From Streptomyces sp. NBC_00582 (GTDB lineage: Bacteria > Actinomycetota > Actinomycetes > Streptomycetales > Streptomycetaceae): a stretch of 64,000 nt of DNA. The first letter of the stretch is position 1. Each line of letters starts with the position of its first letter. The stretch spans positions 6,634,001 to 6,698,000 of the forward strand of contig NZ_CP107772.1 in NCBI RefSeq assembly GCF_036345155.1, given 5' to 3'. Positions 8,088 through 16,401 of this stretch are shown here, in pieces. The notes under the pieces are model-generated. The model saw only the letters and a list, made by a program, of their open reading frames with translations. It was not told the origin of the DNA and searched no databases. The position numbers and the translations under genes are program-made.

Positions 8088-8447
8088 GTGAGCGGTAACA
8101 GAAGCGACCACAGCGGTCCCCAGCACGACAAGCTTCCCATCCGGATGCTCCACGACCGTGTCCTCGTACGGCAGGACACGAGCGAGGGCGAGCGGCGTTC
8201 CGGCGGCGGCATCCTGATCCCCGCGACGGCGGCGGTGGGCCGGCGTCTGGCGTGGGCGGAGGTGGTCGCCGTGGGGCAGAACGTACGGACCGTGGAGCCG
8301 GGCGACCGGGTCCTGTACGACCCGGAGGACCGGGCCGAGGTGGAGGTGCGGGGCGTGGCCTATGTGCTGATGCGCGAGCGCGACCTGCACGCCGTGGCCG
8401 CGGACCGGTTCGAGGGCTCGGAGGACACGACGGGCCTGTACCTCTGA
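8088..8447 (+). CDS. GroES-like co-chaperonin family protein
   Basis: 119 residues. The cpn10 beta-barrel is clear: IRMLHDRVLVRQD, the mobile-loop region SGGGILIPATA, WAEVVAVGQNV, and the turn VEPGDRVLYDPEDRAEVEVRG. It is longer than a classical GroES at both ends and has no groEL beside it, so it is a divergent paralogue rather than the main GroES. A strong terminator follows, then the guanidine riboswitch of the next gene. Confidence 0.8.
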   Translation: MSGNRSDHSGPQHDKLPIRMLHDRVLVRQDTSEGERRSGGGILIPATAAVGRRLAWAEVVAVGQNVRTVEPGDRVLYDPEDRAEVEVRGVAYVLMRERDLHAVAADRFEGSEDTTGLYL

Positions 8448-8457
8448 TCAGCGGCTG

Positions 8458-8491
8458 AAAGGGGCTGGTGACCCTCGTCACCAGCCCCTTT
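8458..8491 (+). terminator. Terminator of the GroES-like gene
   Basis: Stem AAAGGGGCTGGTGA (8458-8471) with complement TCACCAGCCCCTTT (8478-8491), a 6-nt loop, then TTGCC. It isolates the following riboswitch-controlled gene. Confidence 0.88.
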
Positions 8492-8518
8492 TGCCGTTCC
8501 TTTGCTAGCGTGGAGAGC

Positions 8519-8563
8519 GCCCGACGAGACGCGCCGTACCGGGATGGACGACAAGACGACGCA
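8519..8563 (+). promoter_or_regulatory. Guanidine-III riboswitch (ykkC-III)
   Basis: The segment CCCGACGAG-ACGCGCCGTA-CCGGG at 8520-8543, then GGACGACAAGACGACGC at 8546-8562, follows the actinobacterial ykkC-III pattern (CCGG-ACGAGGUGCGCCGUA-CCCGG, then GGACAAGACGGCGC). P1 is CCCG/CGGG. The pseudoknot pairs GCGCCGT (8531-8537) with ACGACGC (8556-8562), with one A-C mismatch. It is 40 nt upstream of an SMR gene of the Gdx type, the expected target. Ligand binding would expose the ribosome binding site and turn on guanidinium export. Confidence 0.85.
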
Positions 8564-8601
8564 CCCGTGAAGACAGAACGCTCGCGTCTCGGAGGTGCCC
8601 C

Positions 8602-8922
8602 ATGGCCTGGGTCCTGCTCGTCCTCGCCGGTCTGCTCGAGGTCGGCTGGTCGATCGGTATGAAGTACACCGACGGTTTCACCCGGCTCGTGCCCAGTGTG
8701 CTCACCGGCGCCGGGATCGCCGCCAGCATGCTGCTGCTGTCGTACGCCGCCCGTTCCCTGCCCATCGGTACCGCCTACGGCGTCTGGGTGGGCATCGGCG
8801 CGGCCGGTGCGGCGGTGCTCGGGATGGCGGTGCTGGGGGAGCCCGTCACCGCCGCCCGGATCTTCTTCGTCGCCCTGCTGCTGGTCGCCGTGATCGGACT
8901 CAAGGCGACCGGCGGCCACTGA
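8602..8922 (+). CDS. gdx: SMR-family guanidinium exporter (Gdx/SugE type)
   Basis: 106 residues with four transmembrane helices, an antiparallel dimer in known homologues. The essential membrane glutamate is Glu13 in LLEVGW. The GMKYTDGFTRL loop after helix 1 and LPIGTAYGVWVGIGAAGA in helix 3 are of the SugE/Gdx subgroup rather than the EmrE multidrug subgroup. The guanidine-III riboswitch directly upstream fixes the substrate as guanidinium. ATG at 8602 follows CGGAGGT. Confidence 0.92.
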   Translation: MAWVLLVLAGLLEVGWSIGMKYTDGFTRLVPSVLTGAGIAASMLLLSYAARSLPIGTAYGVWVGIGAAGAAVLGMAVLGEPVTAARIFFVALLLVAVIGLKATGGH

Positions 8923-8934
8923 TACGGCTCCCCG

Positions 8935-11337
8935 CTAGCCGATCTCTCTGCGGGTCGTGAGCTGCGTCCCCGTCCCCGTCGTCGTACCCTGTGAGCCGCC
9001 CGGGGTGCCGGTGTCACCGGTGCCGGTGGTGGTGCCCGCGTCACCGGTGCCGGTGGTGGTGCCCGCGTCGCCCGTGCCGGTCGTGGTGCCGGCGTCGCCC
9101 GTGCCGCCGTCGGCGGTGCCCGTGGTGGTGCCGGCGTCGGTGGTGCCGCCGGAGTCCGTGCCCGAGGTGGCGGAGCCGCCGTCCGTCGAGCCGCCGCCGG
9201 TCTGCCCCTGGGTCTGGCCCTGTGTCTGGCCCTGGTCGTCCTGGCCGCCGGTGGCGGTCTCGTCGCCGCCCGGGGTGGCGGCCGGGGAGGACGGGGTGAC
9301 GGGGAGACCGGTGTCGGCGGAGCCGGCCTGGACGTCGAGGTCGAAGTCGTGGGCCGCGGTGCCCTTCAGGGCCTCCTTGGTGAACTGCGCCCAGATCTCG
9401 GTGGGCGCGCCGCCGCCGTTGATACGGGCGAGGCCCATCGCGCCCTTGAGGGACTTGTGGGCGGCGGTCTCCGGGTCCTGGCCCATGACGGCGACGACGG
9501 TGGCGAGGTCGGGGGTGTAGCCGGCGAACCAGGCGGCCTGGTCCTCCTCCGCGGTGCCGGTCTTGCCGGCGGCGGGGCGGCCGGCGGCGAGGGCGGCGGT
9601 GGCGGTGCCGTTGTTGACGACGCTCCGCAGCACGGAGGTCGTGGTGTCGGCGGCCTCGCGGCTGACGGCCTGGGCGGTCTTGCGCTGGGGCAGCTGGACC
9701 GTCTTGCCGTCCTTGGTGACCTTCTCGATGATCGTGTACGTGCCGTGCTTGCCGTGGTTGGCGAGCGTGGCGTACGCCTCGGCCATGTCGAGGACGCTGG
9801 CGGTGGCGGTGCCGAGCGCGATGGACGGGTACGGCTGGAGGTCGGGGGTGTCGGTGGGCAGGCCCAGGGCGATCGCGGTCCGCTTGACCTTGGCGGGGCC
9901 GACGTCGACGGCCATCTGCGCGTACACGGAGTTCACCGACTTGTCGGTGGCCTGGCGCACGGTGATGTTGCCGTAGTTGACGTAGTCCTCGTTCTCGGGG
10001 GCGTAGGTGCCGCCGCTCCAGCCCTGGACGGGGCGCCTGTTGGTGCCGTCGTAGACCGTGTTCGGGGTGATGGTGCGGCCGTCCTGGGTGGTGGAGTCGT
10101 TCTGGACGGCCGAGGTGAGGACGAACGGCTTGAAGGTGGAGCCGACCTGGAAGTCCTGGCGGGTGGCGTTGTTGGTGTACTGCTTGATGTAGTCGATGCC
10201 GCCGTACATCGCGAGGATCTTGCCGGTCTTGGGGTCGACGGCGGCGCCGCCCGCGCGGACGTAGGTGTCGACCTTGCGGTTCTTCTTGTCGAGCTTGTCC
10301 ATCAACTGGTCGTTGACGGCGTCGACGAAGGCGTTCTGCTTCTTCTTCTGGATGGTGGTCGTGATCTGGTAGCCGCCGGCGTCGAGCTGGTCCGAGGTGA
10401 CGATCTTGTTGTCGAGGAGGTAGTCCTTGATGGCGTTGACGAGGTAGCCGCGCTGCCCGGACATGCCGGTGGCGGCGCCCGAGGTCTCCTTCGGCGTGGG
10501 GAACTTCATGCCCTCGCGCTTGGACTCGGTGAGCCAGCCCTTGGTGACCATGCCGTCGAGGACGTAGTTCCAGCGGGCCTCGGCGGCCTTCTTGTTCTCG
10601 GGGTGGGCGATCACGTCGTACTCGCTGGGCGCGTTGACGAGCGCGGCGAGGTACGCGCCCTGTTCGGCGGTCAGTTCGACGGCGTCGATGCCGTAGTAGG
10701 CCTTGGCGGCGGCCTCGATGCCGTACGCGTTGCGGCCGAAGTAGCTGGTGTTGAGGTAGCCCTCGAGGATCTCGTCCTTGGACTTCTCGCGGTCCAGCTT
10801 GATCGCGATGAAGAACTCCTTCACCTTGCGGGTGACGGTCTGTTCCTGCGCGAGGTAGTAGTTCTTGACGTACTGCTGGGTGATGGTGGAGCCGGACTGC
10901 TTGCCCTTGCCGGTGGCGGTGTTCCAGCCGGCCCGCAGCATGGCCTTGGGGTCGACGGCGGACTCGGTGTAGAAGTCGCGGTCCTCGGCGGCGAGGATGG
11001 CGTGCTGGGCGTCCTTGGAGATCTGGGAGAGGTCGACGTTCTCCCGGTTGATCTCGCCGTCGCGGGCGATCTCGGTGCCGTCGGCGTAGAGGTAGACGTT
11101 GGACTGCTTGGTGGCGAGCGCGTTGGCCGGGGGGATCTTGACCGTGGAGTAGCCCAGGTAGAACAGGCCGACGAGGAGGAGCACGCCGAGGACGAAGGTG
11201 GCGAGCACCGTCCGCCAGGTGGGGATCAGGCGCCGCCAGCCCGTGCGCTTGGGCCGCTTGGGCATCGTGGCCTCCCCCGGTGGTTCACTCGGTGCCCAGC
11301 CCTCGGTCGGCTGCTGCGGCTGCGGCTCGTCGCTCAT
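8935..11337 (-). CDS. Class A penicillin-binding protein (transglycosylase/transpeptidase)
   Basis: 800 residues. Start at 11337 (MSDEPQPQQ) with CAGGAG 13 nt upstream. A cytoplasmic Pro/Arg-rich tail is followed by one membrane anchor (about 41-65), then the GT51 domain (AAEDRDFYTE with the catalytic Glu, GSTITQQYVKN, LEGYLNTSYFGR), then the transpeptidase (STFKP with the active Ser, KSVNSVY, AGKTGTAEEDQAAWFAGYTP). The last 110 residues are a Gly/Thr/Asp/Gln low-complexity tail with GDAGTTTGT repeats, outside the membrane. It polymerises and cross-links peptidoglycan. It is convergent with gdx. Confidence 0.93.
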   Translation of the reverse strand: MSDEPQPQQPTEGWAPSEPPGEATMPKRPKRTGWRRLIPTWRTVLATFVLGVLLLVGLFYLGYSTVKIPPANALATKQSNVYLYADGTEIARDGEINRENVDLSQISKDAQHAILAAEDRDFYTESAVDPKAMLRAGWNTATGKGKQSGSTITQQYVKNYYLAQEQTVTRKVKEFFIAIKLDREKSKDEILEGYLNTSYFGRNAYGIEAAAKAYYGIDAVELTAEQGAYLAALVNAPSEYDVIAHPENKKAAEARWNYVLDGMVTKGWLTESKREGMKFPTPKETSGAATGMSGQRGYLVNAIKDYLLDNKIVTSDQLDAGGYQITTTIQKKKQNAFVDAVNDQLMDKLDKKNRKVDTYVRAGGAAVDPKTGKILAMYGGIDYIKQYTNNATRQDFQVGSTFKPFVLTSAVQNDSTTQDGRTITPNTVYDGTNRRPVQGWSGGTYAPENEDYVNYGNITVRQATDKSVNSVYAQMAVDVGPAKVKRTAIALGLPTDTPDLQPYPSIALGTATASVLDMAEAYATLANHGKHGTYTIIEKVTKDGKTVQLPQRKTAQAVSREAADTTTSVLRSVVNNGTATAALAAGRPAAGKTGTAEEDQAAWFAGYTPDLATVVAVMGQDPETAAHKSLKGAMGLARINGGGAPTEIWAQFTKEALKGTAAHDFDLDVQAGSADTGLPVTPSSPAATPGGDETATGGQDDQGQTQGQTQGQTGGGSTDGGSATSGTDSGGTTDAGTTTGTADGGTGDAGTTTGTGDAGTTTGTGDAGTTTGTGDTGTPGGSQGTTTGTGTQLTTRREIG
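9013..9150 (-). repeat. 27-bp tandem repeats encoding the PBP tail
   Basis: About four in-phase copies of a 27-bp unit (plus-strand core CACCGGTGCCGGTGGTGGTG) encode TGTGDAGTT-type 9-residue repeats at the C-terminus of the penicillin-binding protein. The last copies are degenerate. The copy number is likely to vary between strains by slippage. Confidence 0.8.
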
Positions 11338-11550
11338 GTGCTGCTCGGACTCCTGTTTCGCGTCGTACGTTCCCGTACGCCTCATACGCCATTTGCGCCC
11401 CCTGTTAGAGACTCTCGCACCAAGCGTTCCGTTCCCGGCAATCGGCGCGCGTTGTGCCGGAAAACGCGTGGCACGTCACTGTGCCCGCGGACTAGGCTCC
11501 TGCGCTTCGGTGTCGTAGAGGTGGACGAGCGGGCGAGGAGGAAGGTTGCC

Positions 11551-12351
11551 GTGGGTTCGGCGCGGTTGTACGCGGCCGTCGCAGCGGGGGGTTTCAGAAG
11601 GTACGCGACCTATCGGGTGGCCACTGCCGCAGGGGTGTTCACCAACACGGTTTTCGGCCTGATCCTCGTCTACACATACCTGGCGTTGTGGGACGAGCGG
11701 CCGCACCTCGGGGGCTACGACCAGGCGCAGGCGGTGACGTTCGTATGGCTGGGGCAGGCGCTGTACGCGACGCTGGCGATCCAGGGCGGCGGCTTCGAGA
11801 CCGATCTCATGGAGCGCATCCGCTCGGGCGAGATCGCGGTCGACCTCTACCGGCCGGCCGATCTTCAGGGGTGGTGGCTGGCGAACGACCTGGGGCGGGC
11901 GCTGTTCCAGTTGCTGGGCCGCGGGGTGATCCCTTTCGTGTTCGGGGTGTTGTTCTTCCCCACCGCTCTCCCGGGTGACGTGGGCACCTGGCTGGCGTTC
12001 CTGGTCACGCTGGTGCTCGCGATGGTGGTCAGTTTCGGGATCCGGTACCTGGTGGCGCTGAGCGGTTTCTGGCTGATGGACGGCACGGGCGCGCTGCAGG
12101 TGCTGATGGTCACGGGGATCTTCTGCTCGGGGATGACGCTGCCTCTGAACGCGTTCCCGGGGGTGCTCGGCGAGGCCGTACGGCTGCTGCCGTGGGCGGC
12201 GCAGCTGCAGGTGCCGGCCGATGTGCTGCTGGGGGAGGCGGATCCGCTGCCGGGGCTGGCGTTCCAGGCGGTGTGGGCGGTGGTGCTGCTGGGGGCGGGG
12301 CGGCTGGTGCAGTCGGCGGCGACGCGGCGGGTGGTGGTGCAGGGTGGCTGA
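11551..12351 (+). CDS. ABC-2 type exporter permease, first subunit
   Basis: 266 residues. GTG at 11551 is preceded by GAGGAGGAAGG; another GTG at 11521 lacks a site. Six hydrophobic segments are seen (FTNTVFGLILVYTYLAL, VIPFVFGVLFFPTAL, LAFLVTLVLAMVVSF, and others). It belongs to the DUF990-type ABC-2 permeases that occur as two different permeases plus one ATPase. The next permease overlaps it by 8 bp and the ATPase follows, so the three form an exporter. The substrate is not evident. Confidence 0.85.
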   Translation: MGSARLYAAVAAGGFRRYATYRVATAAGVFTNTVFGLILVYTYLALWDERPHLGGYDQAQAVTFVWLGQALYATLAIQGGGFETDLMERIRSGEIAVDLYRPADLQGWWLANDLGRALFQLLGRGVIPFVFGVLFFPTALPGDVGTWLAFLVTLVLAMVVSFGIRYLVALSGFWLMDGTGALQVLMVTGIFCSGMTLPLNAFPGVLGEAVRLLPWAAQLQVPADVLLGEADPLPGLAFQAVWAVVLLGAGRLVQSAATRRVVVQGG

Positions 12352-13183
12352 GGATCTTCGGCCGGTGGAGCGCGGCCCGGTCCTGGAGGGGCTGCGGGCG
12401 TACCGGATGATCGCCGGGATGTGGATCCGTTCCACGATGGCCTACCGGGTGTCGTTCGTGATGACGGCGCTCGGCGGGGCGGTGGTGACCGGGCTGGACT
12501 TTGTCGCGATCTTGCTGATGTTCTCCCGGGTGGACAGCCTCGGCGGCTACGCGCTGCCCGAGGTCGCCCTGTTGTACGGGCTGTCGGCGACGTCGTTCGG
12601 GATCGCGGACCTGGCGATGGGGTCGGCGGGCCGGCTCGGCAGCCGGGTGCGGGACGGCACGCTCGACACGCTGCTGGTGCGGCCGGCGCCGGTGCTGGCG
12701 CAGGTCGCCGCGGACCGGTTCGCGCTGCGCCGGCTGGGCCGGATCACGCAGGGGCTGGTCGTGCTGGGGTACGCCCTGGTCGCGGTGGACGTCCACTGGA
12801 CGCCGGCGAAGGTGCTGCTGCTGCCGGTGATGGTGGTGTGCGGCGGGGTGATCTTCTCGGCGGTGTTCGTGGCGGGCGCGTCCTTCCAGTTCGTCGCGCA
12901 GGACGCCTCCGAGGTGCAGGCCGCGTTCACGTACGGCGGTCAGACGCTGTTGCAGTACCCGCCGACCGTGTTCGGCAGGGAGCTGGTGCGCGGGGTGACG
13001 TTCATGTTCCCGCTGGCCTTCGTCAACTGGGTGCCGGCCGCCCATGTGCTGGACCGGCCGTATCCGCTGGGGCTGCCGGGGTGGGCGGCGTTCACCCCGC
13101 CGCTGGTGGCGGTGGCGTGTTGGGTCCTGGCCGGGCTGGCGTGGCGGGCGGGGCTCAGGTCGTATCGGAGTACGGGGAGTTGA
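12344..13183 (+). CDS. ABC-2 type exporter permease, second subunit
   Basis: 279 residues, GTG at 12344 inside the end of the preceding permease, so translation is coupled. It has six transmembrane segments and the family stretch DGTLDTLLVRPAPVLAQVAADRFALRRLGRITQG. It would form a heterodimeric membrane pore with the first permease, driven by the ATPase encoded 32 bp downstream. No substrate clue in the sequence. Confidence 0.85.
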   Translation: MAEDLRPVERGPVLEGLRAYRMIAGMWIRSTMAYRVSFVMTALGGAVVTGLDFVAILLMFSRVDSLGGYALPEVALLYGLSATSFGIADLAMGSAGRLGSRVRDGTLDTLLVRPAPVLAQVAADRFALRRLGRITQGLVVLGYALVAVDVHWTPAKVLLLPVMVVCGGVIFSAVFVAGASFQFVAQDASEVQAAFTYGGQTLLQYPPTVFGRELVRGVTFMFPLAFVNWVPAAHVLDRPYPLGLPGWAAFTPPLVAVACWVLAGLAWRAGLRSYRSTGS

Positions 13184-13215
13184 TCCGGAAGGTGACGGTG
13201 GGAAGAGAGCCGACG

Positions 13216-14199
13216 GTGGACGCTTTCATCGAACTGGACCGCGTCGAGAAGGTCTTCGACGTGCGGAAGAGGACCGGCTTCCTGAAGCGGGAGGTGCGGC
13301 GGGTGCGGGCGGTCGACGCGATCTCCTTCACCGTGGCGCGCGGGGAGATGGTCGGCTACATCGGGCCGAACGGCGCCGGGAAGTCGACGACCATCAAGAT
13401 GCTGACCGGCATCCTGGTGCCGAGCGGCGGCCGGCTGCGGGTGGCGGGCATCGATCCGTCGCGGGAGCGGACCCGGCTCGCGCACCGCATCGGGGTGGTG
13501 TTCGGCCAGCGCACCACCCTGTGGTGGGACCTCCCCCTGATCGACTCCTACCGGCTGATGCACCGCATGTACCGCATCCCGGACACCCGTTACCGGGAGA
13601 ACCTCGACCGTCTCGTCGAACTCCTCGACCTGGAAGCCCTGCTGGACGTCCCCGTACGGCAGCTCTCGCTCGGTCAGCGGATGCGCGGCGACATCGCGGC
13701 GGCCCTGCTGCACGACCCCGACGTGCTCTACCTGGACGAGCCGACGATCGGCCTCGACGTCGTCTCCAAGGCGCGGGTGCGGGAGTTCCTGCGCGAGCTG
13801 AACACCGAGCGCGGCACGACGGTCCTGCTCACCACCCACGACCTCCAGGACATCGAGCAGCTCTGCTCCCGGGTCATGGTCATCGACCACGGACATCTGG
13901 TCTACGACGGTCCGCTCGCCGGGCTGCACGAGGCGGGGGAGAGCGAGCGGACCCTGGTGGTGGACCTGGAGCGGGAGCTCCCGCCGATCGAGGTGGCCGG
14001 TGCGCGGGTGGTGAGGGTGGAGGGGCCGCGGCAGTGGCTGGCGTTCCCGGCGTCGGCGTCGGCGGCCCCGCTGGTGGCGCGGATCGCGGCGGAGTGTCCA
14101 CTGGTGGATCTGTCGGTGCGGGAGCCCGACATCGAGGCGGTGATCGCGAAGATGTACGTCGAACGTGATGCCGTGGTGCCGGGCGCCCGGAGCTCGTAG
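13216..14199 (+). CDS. ABC exporter ATPase (ABC-2/DrrA-like)
   Basis: 327 residues from the GTG at 13216 (VDAFIELDRVEKVF); in-frame GTGs at 13192 and 13198 are alternatives. Walker A is GPNGAGKST (about 50-58), Q-loop VVFGQRTTLWWDLPL, signature LSLGQRMRGD (last residues differ from the LSGGQ consensus), Walker B VLYLDEPT, and H-loop TTHDLQDIEQ. The C-terminal 90 residues resemble the regulatory tail of drug-exporter ATPases. It energises the two permeases upstream. Confidence 0.9.
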   Translation: MDAFIELDRVEKVFDVRKRTGFLKREVRRVRAVDAISFTVARGEMVGYIGPNGAGKSTTIKMLTGILVPSGGRLRVAGIDPSRERTRLAHRIGVVFGQRTTLWWDLPLIDSYRLMHRMYRIPDTRYRENLDRLVELLDLEALLDVPVRQLSLGQRMRGDIAAALLHDPDVLYLDEPTIGLDVVSKARVREFLRELNTERGTTVLLTTHDLQDIEQLCSRVMVIDHGHLVYDGPLAGLHEAGESERTLVVDLERELPPIEVAGARVVRVEGPRQWLAFPASASAAPLVARIAAECPLVDLSVREPDIEAVIAKMYVERDAVVPGARSS

Positions 14200-14208
14200 G
14201 CTGCCCGC

Positions 14209-14907
14209 ATGACCGACGACGCCGCAGTCCCGGACCTCAGAGCATCCGACGCCGACCGTGAACGGGTCGCCGAGGTCCTGCGGGACGCCCTCGCCGAGGG
14301 ACGCCTGGACATGGCGGAGTTCGAGGAGCGGCTGGAGCACACGTATCGGGCGCGGACGTACGGCGAGTTGGCGCCGATCACCCGTGATCTGCCCGCCCAC
14401 GGGGTCACGCCCGCCGTCTCCCTGCGCAAGGACCCGGTGCCGGAGGGGAGTTGGGCCGGGCGGATCGTGGGCGCCGAGGAGTCGACGGGCCGGGCGATCG
14501 CGGTGATGTCCGGCTTCCAGCGCAAGGGGCGCTGGATCGTGCCCCGGCGGTTCACCGCCGTCGCCTTCTGGGGCGGTGGGGAGCTCGATCTGCGGGAGGC
14601 GGACTTCGCGGCCGGCGAGGTCGAGATCAGCTGTGTGGCGATCATGGGCGGGGTGCAGATCGTGGTGCCGCCGGGGGTGGAGGTGGTGGTCCGCGGGATC
14701 GGGATCATGGGGGGATTCGATCAGCGGGAGACGGGCGTGGCGGGGGAGCCGGGGGCACCCCGGGTGATCGTGAGCGGCTTCGCGTTCTGGGGCGGCGTCG
14801 GCGTGGAACGCAAGCTGAGCCGCGCGGCCCGCCGCCAGGCGAAACTGGAGCGACGGGCCGCCCGCAAAGAGGTGGGGGAGGGCGGTGAGCGGGAGCTAGG
14901 CGCGTAG
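14209..14907 (+). CDS. DUF1707 protein with LiaF-like C-terminal domain
   Basis: 232 residues. The N-terminal 55 residues are DUF1707 (LRASDADRERVAEVL, then AEGRLDMAEFEERLEHTYRARTYGEL), a small helical domain common in actinobacteria. Residues 100-200 form beta-strand repeats (AVAFWGGGELDLREADF, CVAIMGGVQIVVPPGVEVVVRG, SGFAFWGGVGVERK) of the cell-wall-active antibiotic response/LiaF C-terminal type. It probably monitors the envelope or associates with a regulator. It overlaps the convergent SGNH hydrolase gene by 12 bp. Confidence 0.85.
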   Translation: MTDDAAVPDLRASDADRERVAEVLRDALAEGRLDMAEFEERLEHTYRARTYGELAPITRDLPAHGVTPAVSLRKDPVPEGSWAGRIVGAEESTGRAIAVMSGFQRKGRWIVPRRFTAVAFWGGGELDLREADFAAGEVEISCVAIMGGVQIVVPPGVEVVVRGIGIMGGFDQRETGVAGEPGAPRVIVSGFAFWGGVGVERKLSRAARRQAKLERRAARKEVGEGGERELGA

Positions 14908-16224
14908 CGCCGAGTCCCTCAGATCGGCCAGGTCGAGCGTCTCCGCCATCCTGCGGTAGCCCAGGTCACTGGGGTGCAGGTGGTCGCCGGAGTCGTACTC
15001 CGGGCCGAGGCTGCGGGGGTCGTACGGGTCCCGTAGGGCCTGGTCGAAGTCGACGACCGTGTCGTACACCCCGCCCGCGCGGATCGCCTCGTTGATCCGC
15101 CGGCGCACGTCCTCGCGGTCCGCGCCGTACCCGCGGTGGCCGCGGAACGGGGTGAGGGTGCTGCCGATTACCTTGATGCCGTGGGCGTGGGCGCGGGCGA
15201 CGAGGGTGCGCAGGCCTGCCACGACCGCGTCGGGGTCGGCGAGCCGCGGGTTGCGGAGGATGTCGTTGATGCCGAGGTCGATGACGACGGCCTTGACGCC
15301 GGGGCGGGCGAGGACGTCCCGGTCGAAGCGGTGGACGCCGGCGGCGCCGCGGCGGGGGTCGTCGGCGAGGACCTGGTTGCCGCTGATCCCCGCGTTGACG
15401 ACCCCGTAGCGGGGGGTGTCCGCGCCGGAGCGGGCGGCGGCGCGCAGCCGGTCGGCGAGGACGTCCGGCCAGCGGCGGTCGGCGTCGGCGGTGGAGGTGA
15501 TCCCGTCGGTGATGGAGTCACCGAGGGCGACGAGCGTGCCCTCGGCCTCGGTGCTGAGGACGTCGAGCGCGGTGAGGTAGCGCCAGTACGCGCTGGTGCC
15601 GGTGTACGCGGTGCCGGTCTCGTCCTCGGTGTGCTCGCCGTCGGCGACATAGCTGGTCTGCCGGGCGTGCGGGTGGTAGGTGACCGGTCCGGAGGAGGTG
15701 GGGGAGTAGGTGCTGACGAGGACGTCGGAGTCGTGCGGGACGGCGACGGGGACCGCGTCGCTGACGGTCTGCCCGCCGGGCGGGACGGTGACGGTGGCGG
15801 CGCCGCCGAAGGTGAGCCGGCGCAGGGTGCCGGGGGTTGCCGCCGCGCCGTGCTCGTCGGCGGCGACGGCGAGGGTGGCGTGGGTGACGGTCAGCGGGCG
15901 GGTGCCGTAGAGGTTGGACAGGGTGACGCGGGCGCGCGTACCGCCGACGCTGGTGTGCACGACGTTGCGGACCGTGCGGCCCGCCATGCCGGTGGCCGCG
16001 GTGCCCGGCTCACCGCCGGCGGGGGAGGTGCCCCAGGTGCCGACCCAGACACCGGTGGAGGCGGGGACGGCGGACCCCGCCGGGTCCTGCGGCAGGGCGA
16101 GGGCGTTCTCCTCGCGGTGCCCGGGACCGTGATCGGCCGCGACCCCGGCGTAGAGGGCTCCGGACAGGGCCACGACAAGCGCGACCATCGCGCAGAGCAG
16201 GGCATAACCGTGGTGCTTGGTCAT
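14896..16224 (-). CDS. Secreted SGNH/GDSL hydrolase
   Basis: 442 residues. The start at 16224 (MTKHHGYALLCAM) has GAGGAG upstream. A signal peptide or N-terminal anchor spans residues 9-28. A beta-rich region (about 45-215) precedes the SGNH esterase domain: block I LVALGDSITDG with the catalytic Ser, block II VNAGISGNQVL, block III DLGINDI, and block V SGDHLHPSDLGY with the Asp/His pair. It probably deacylates or deacetylates an extracellular polysaccharide or lipid ester; the substrate is not readable. Its 3' end overlaps the DUF1707 gene. Confidence 0.9.
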   Translation of the reverse strand: MTKHHGYALLCAMVALVVALSGALYAGVAADHGPGHREENALALPQDPAGSAVPASTGVWVGTWGTSPAGGEPGTAATGMAGRTVRNVVHTSVGGTRARVTLSNLYGTRPLTVTHATLAVAADEHGAAATPGTLRRLTFGGAATVTVPPGGQTVSDAVPVAVPHDSDVLVSTYSPTSSGPVTYHPHARQTSYVADGEHTEDETGTAYTGTSAYWRYLTALDVLSTEAEGTLVALGDSITDGITSTADADRRWPDVLADRLRAAARSGADTPRYGVVNAGISGNQVLADDPRRGAAGVHRFDRDVLARPGVKAVVIDLGINDILRNPRLADPDAVVAGLRTLVARAHAHGIKVIGSTLTPFRGHRGYGADREDVRRRINEAIRAGGVYDTVVDFDQALRDPYDPRSLGPEYDSGDHLHPSDLGYRRMAETLDLADLRDSALRA

Positions 16225-16401
16225 GCGGGTGCGGTTCTCCTCGGCGAAGGGAGCGGCGTTGCTCCGGACTGCGTTCAGGAGTTCACCGTTGAGCTCCCCC
16301 GTATGAGTGACGTCGGGAACTCTTGTTCCGTTCCAGGAGTCGGTCAAGCAGGGACAATATTTGCGTGCGGGACACGGGGGACCGGGGAACGGGTGGAGTT
16401 G

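Noticed and set aside
9349..12351. 1000-residue plus-strand open frame across the PBP region
   Set aside because: Its first 2.1 kb is antisense to the clear class A PBP and composed of Gly/Val/Ala/Leu shadow codons. Only the last 266 codons, from 11551 with a ribosome binding site, are a real permease.
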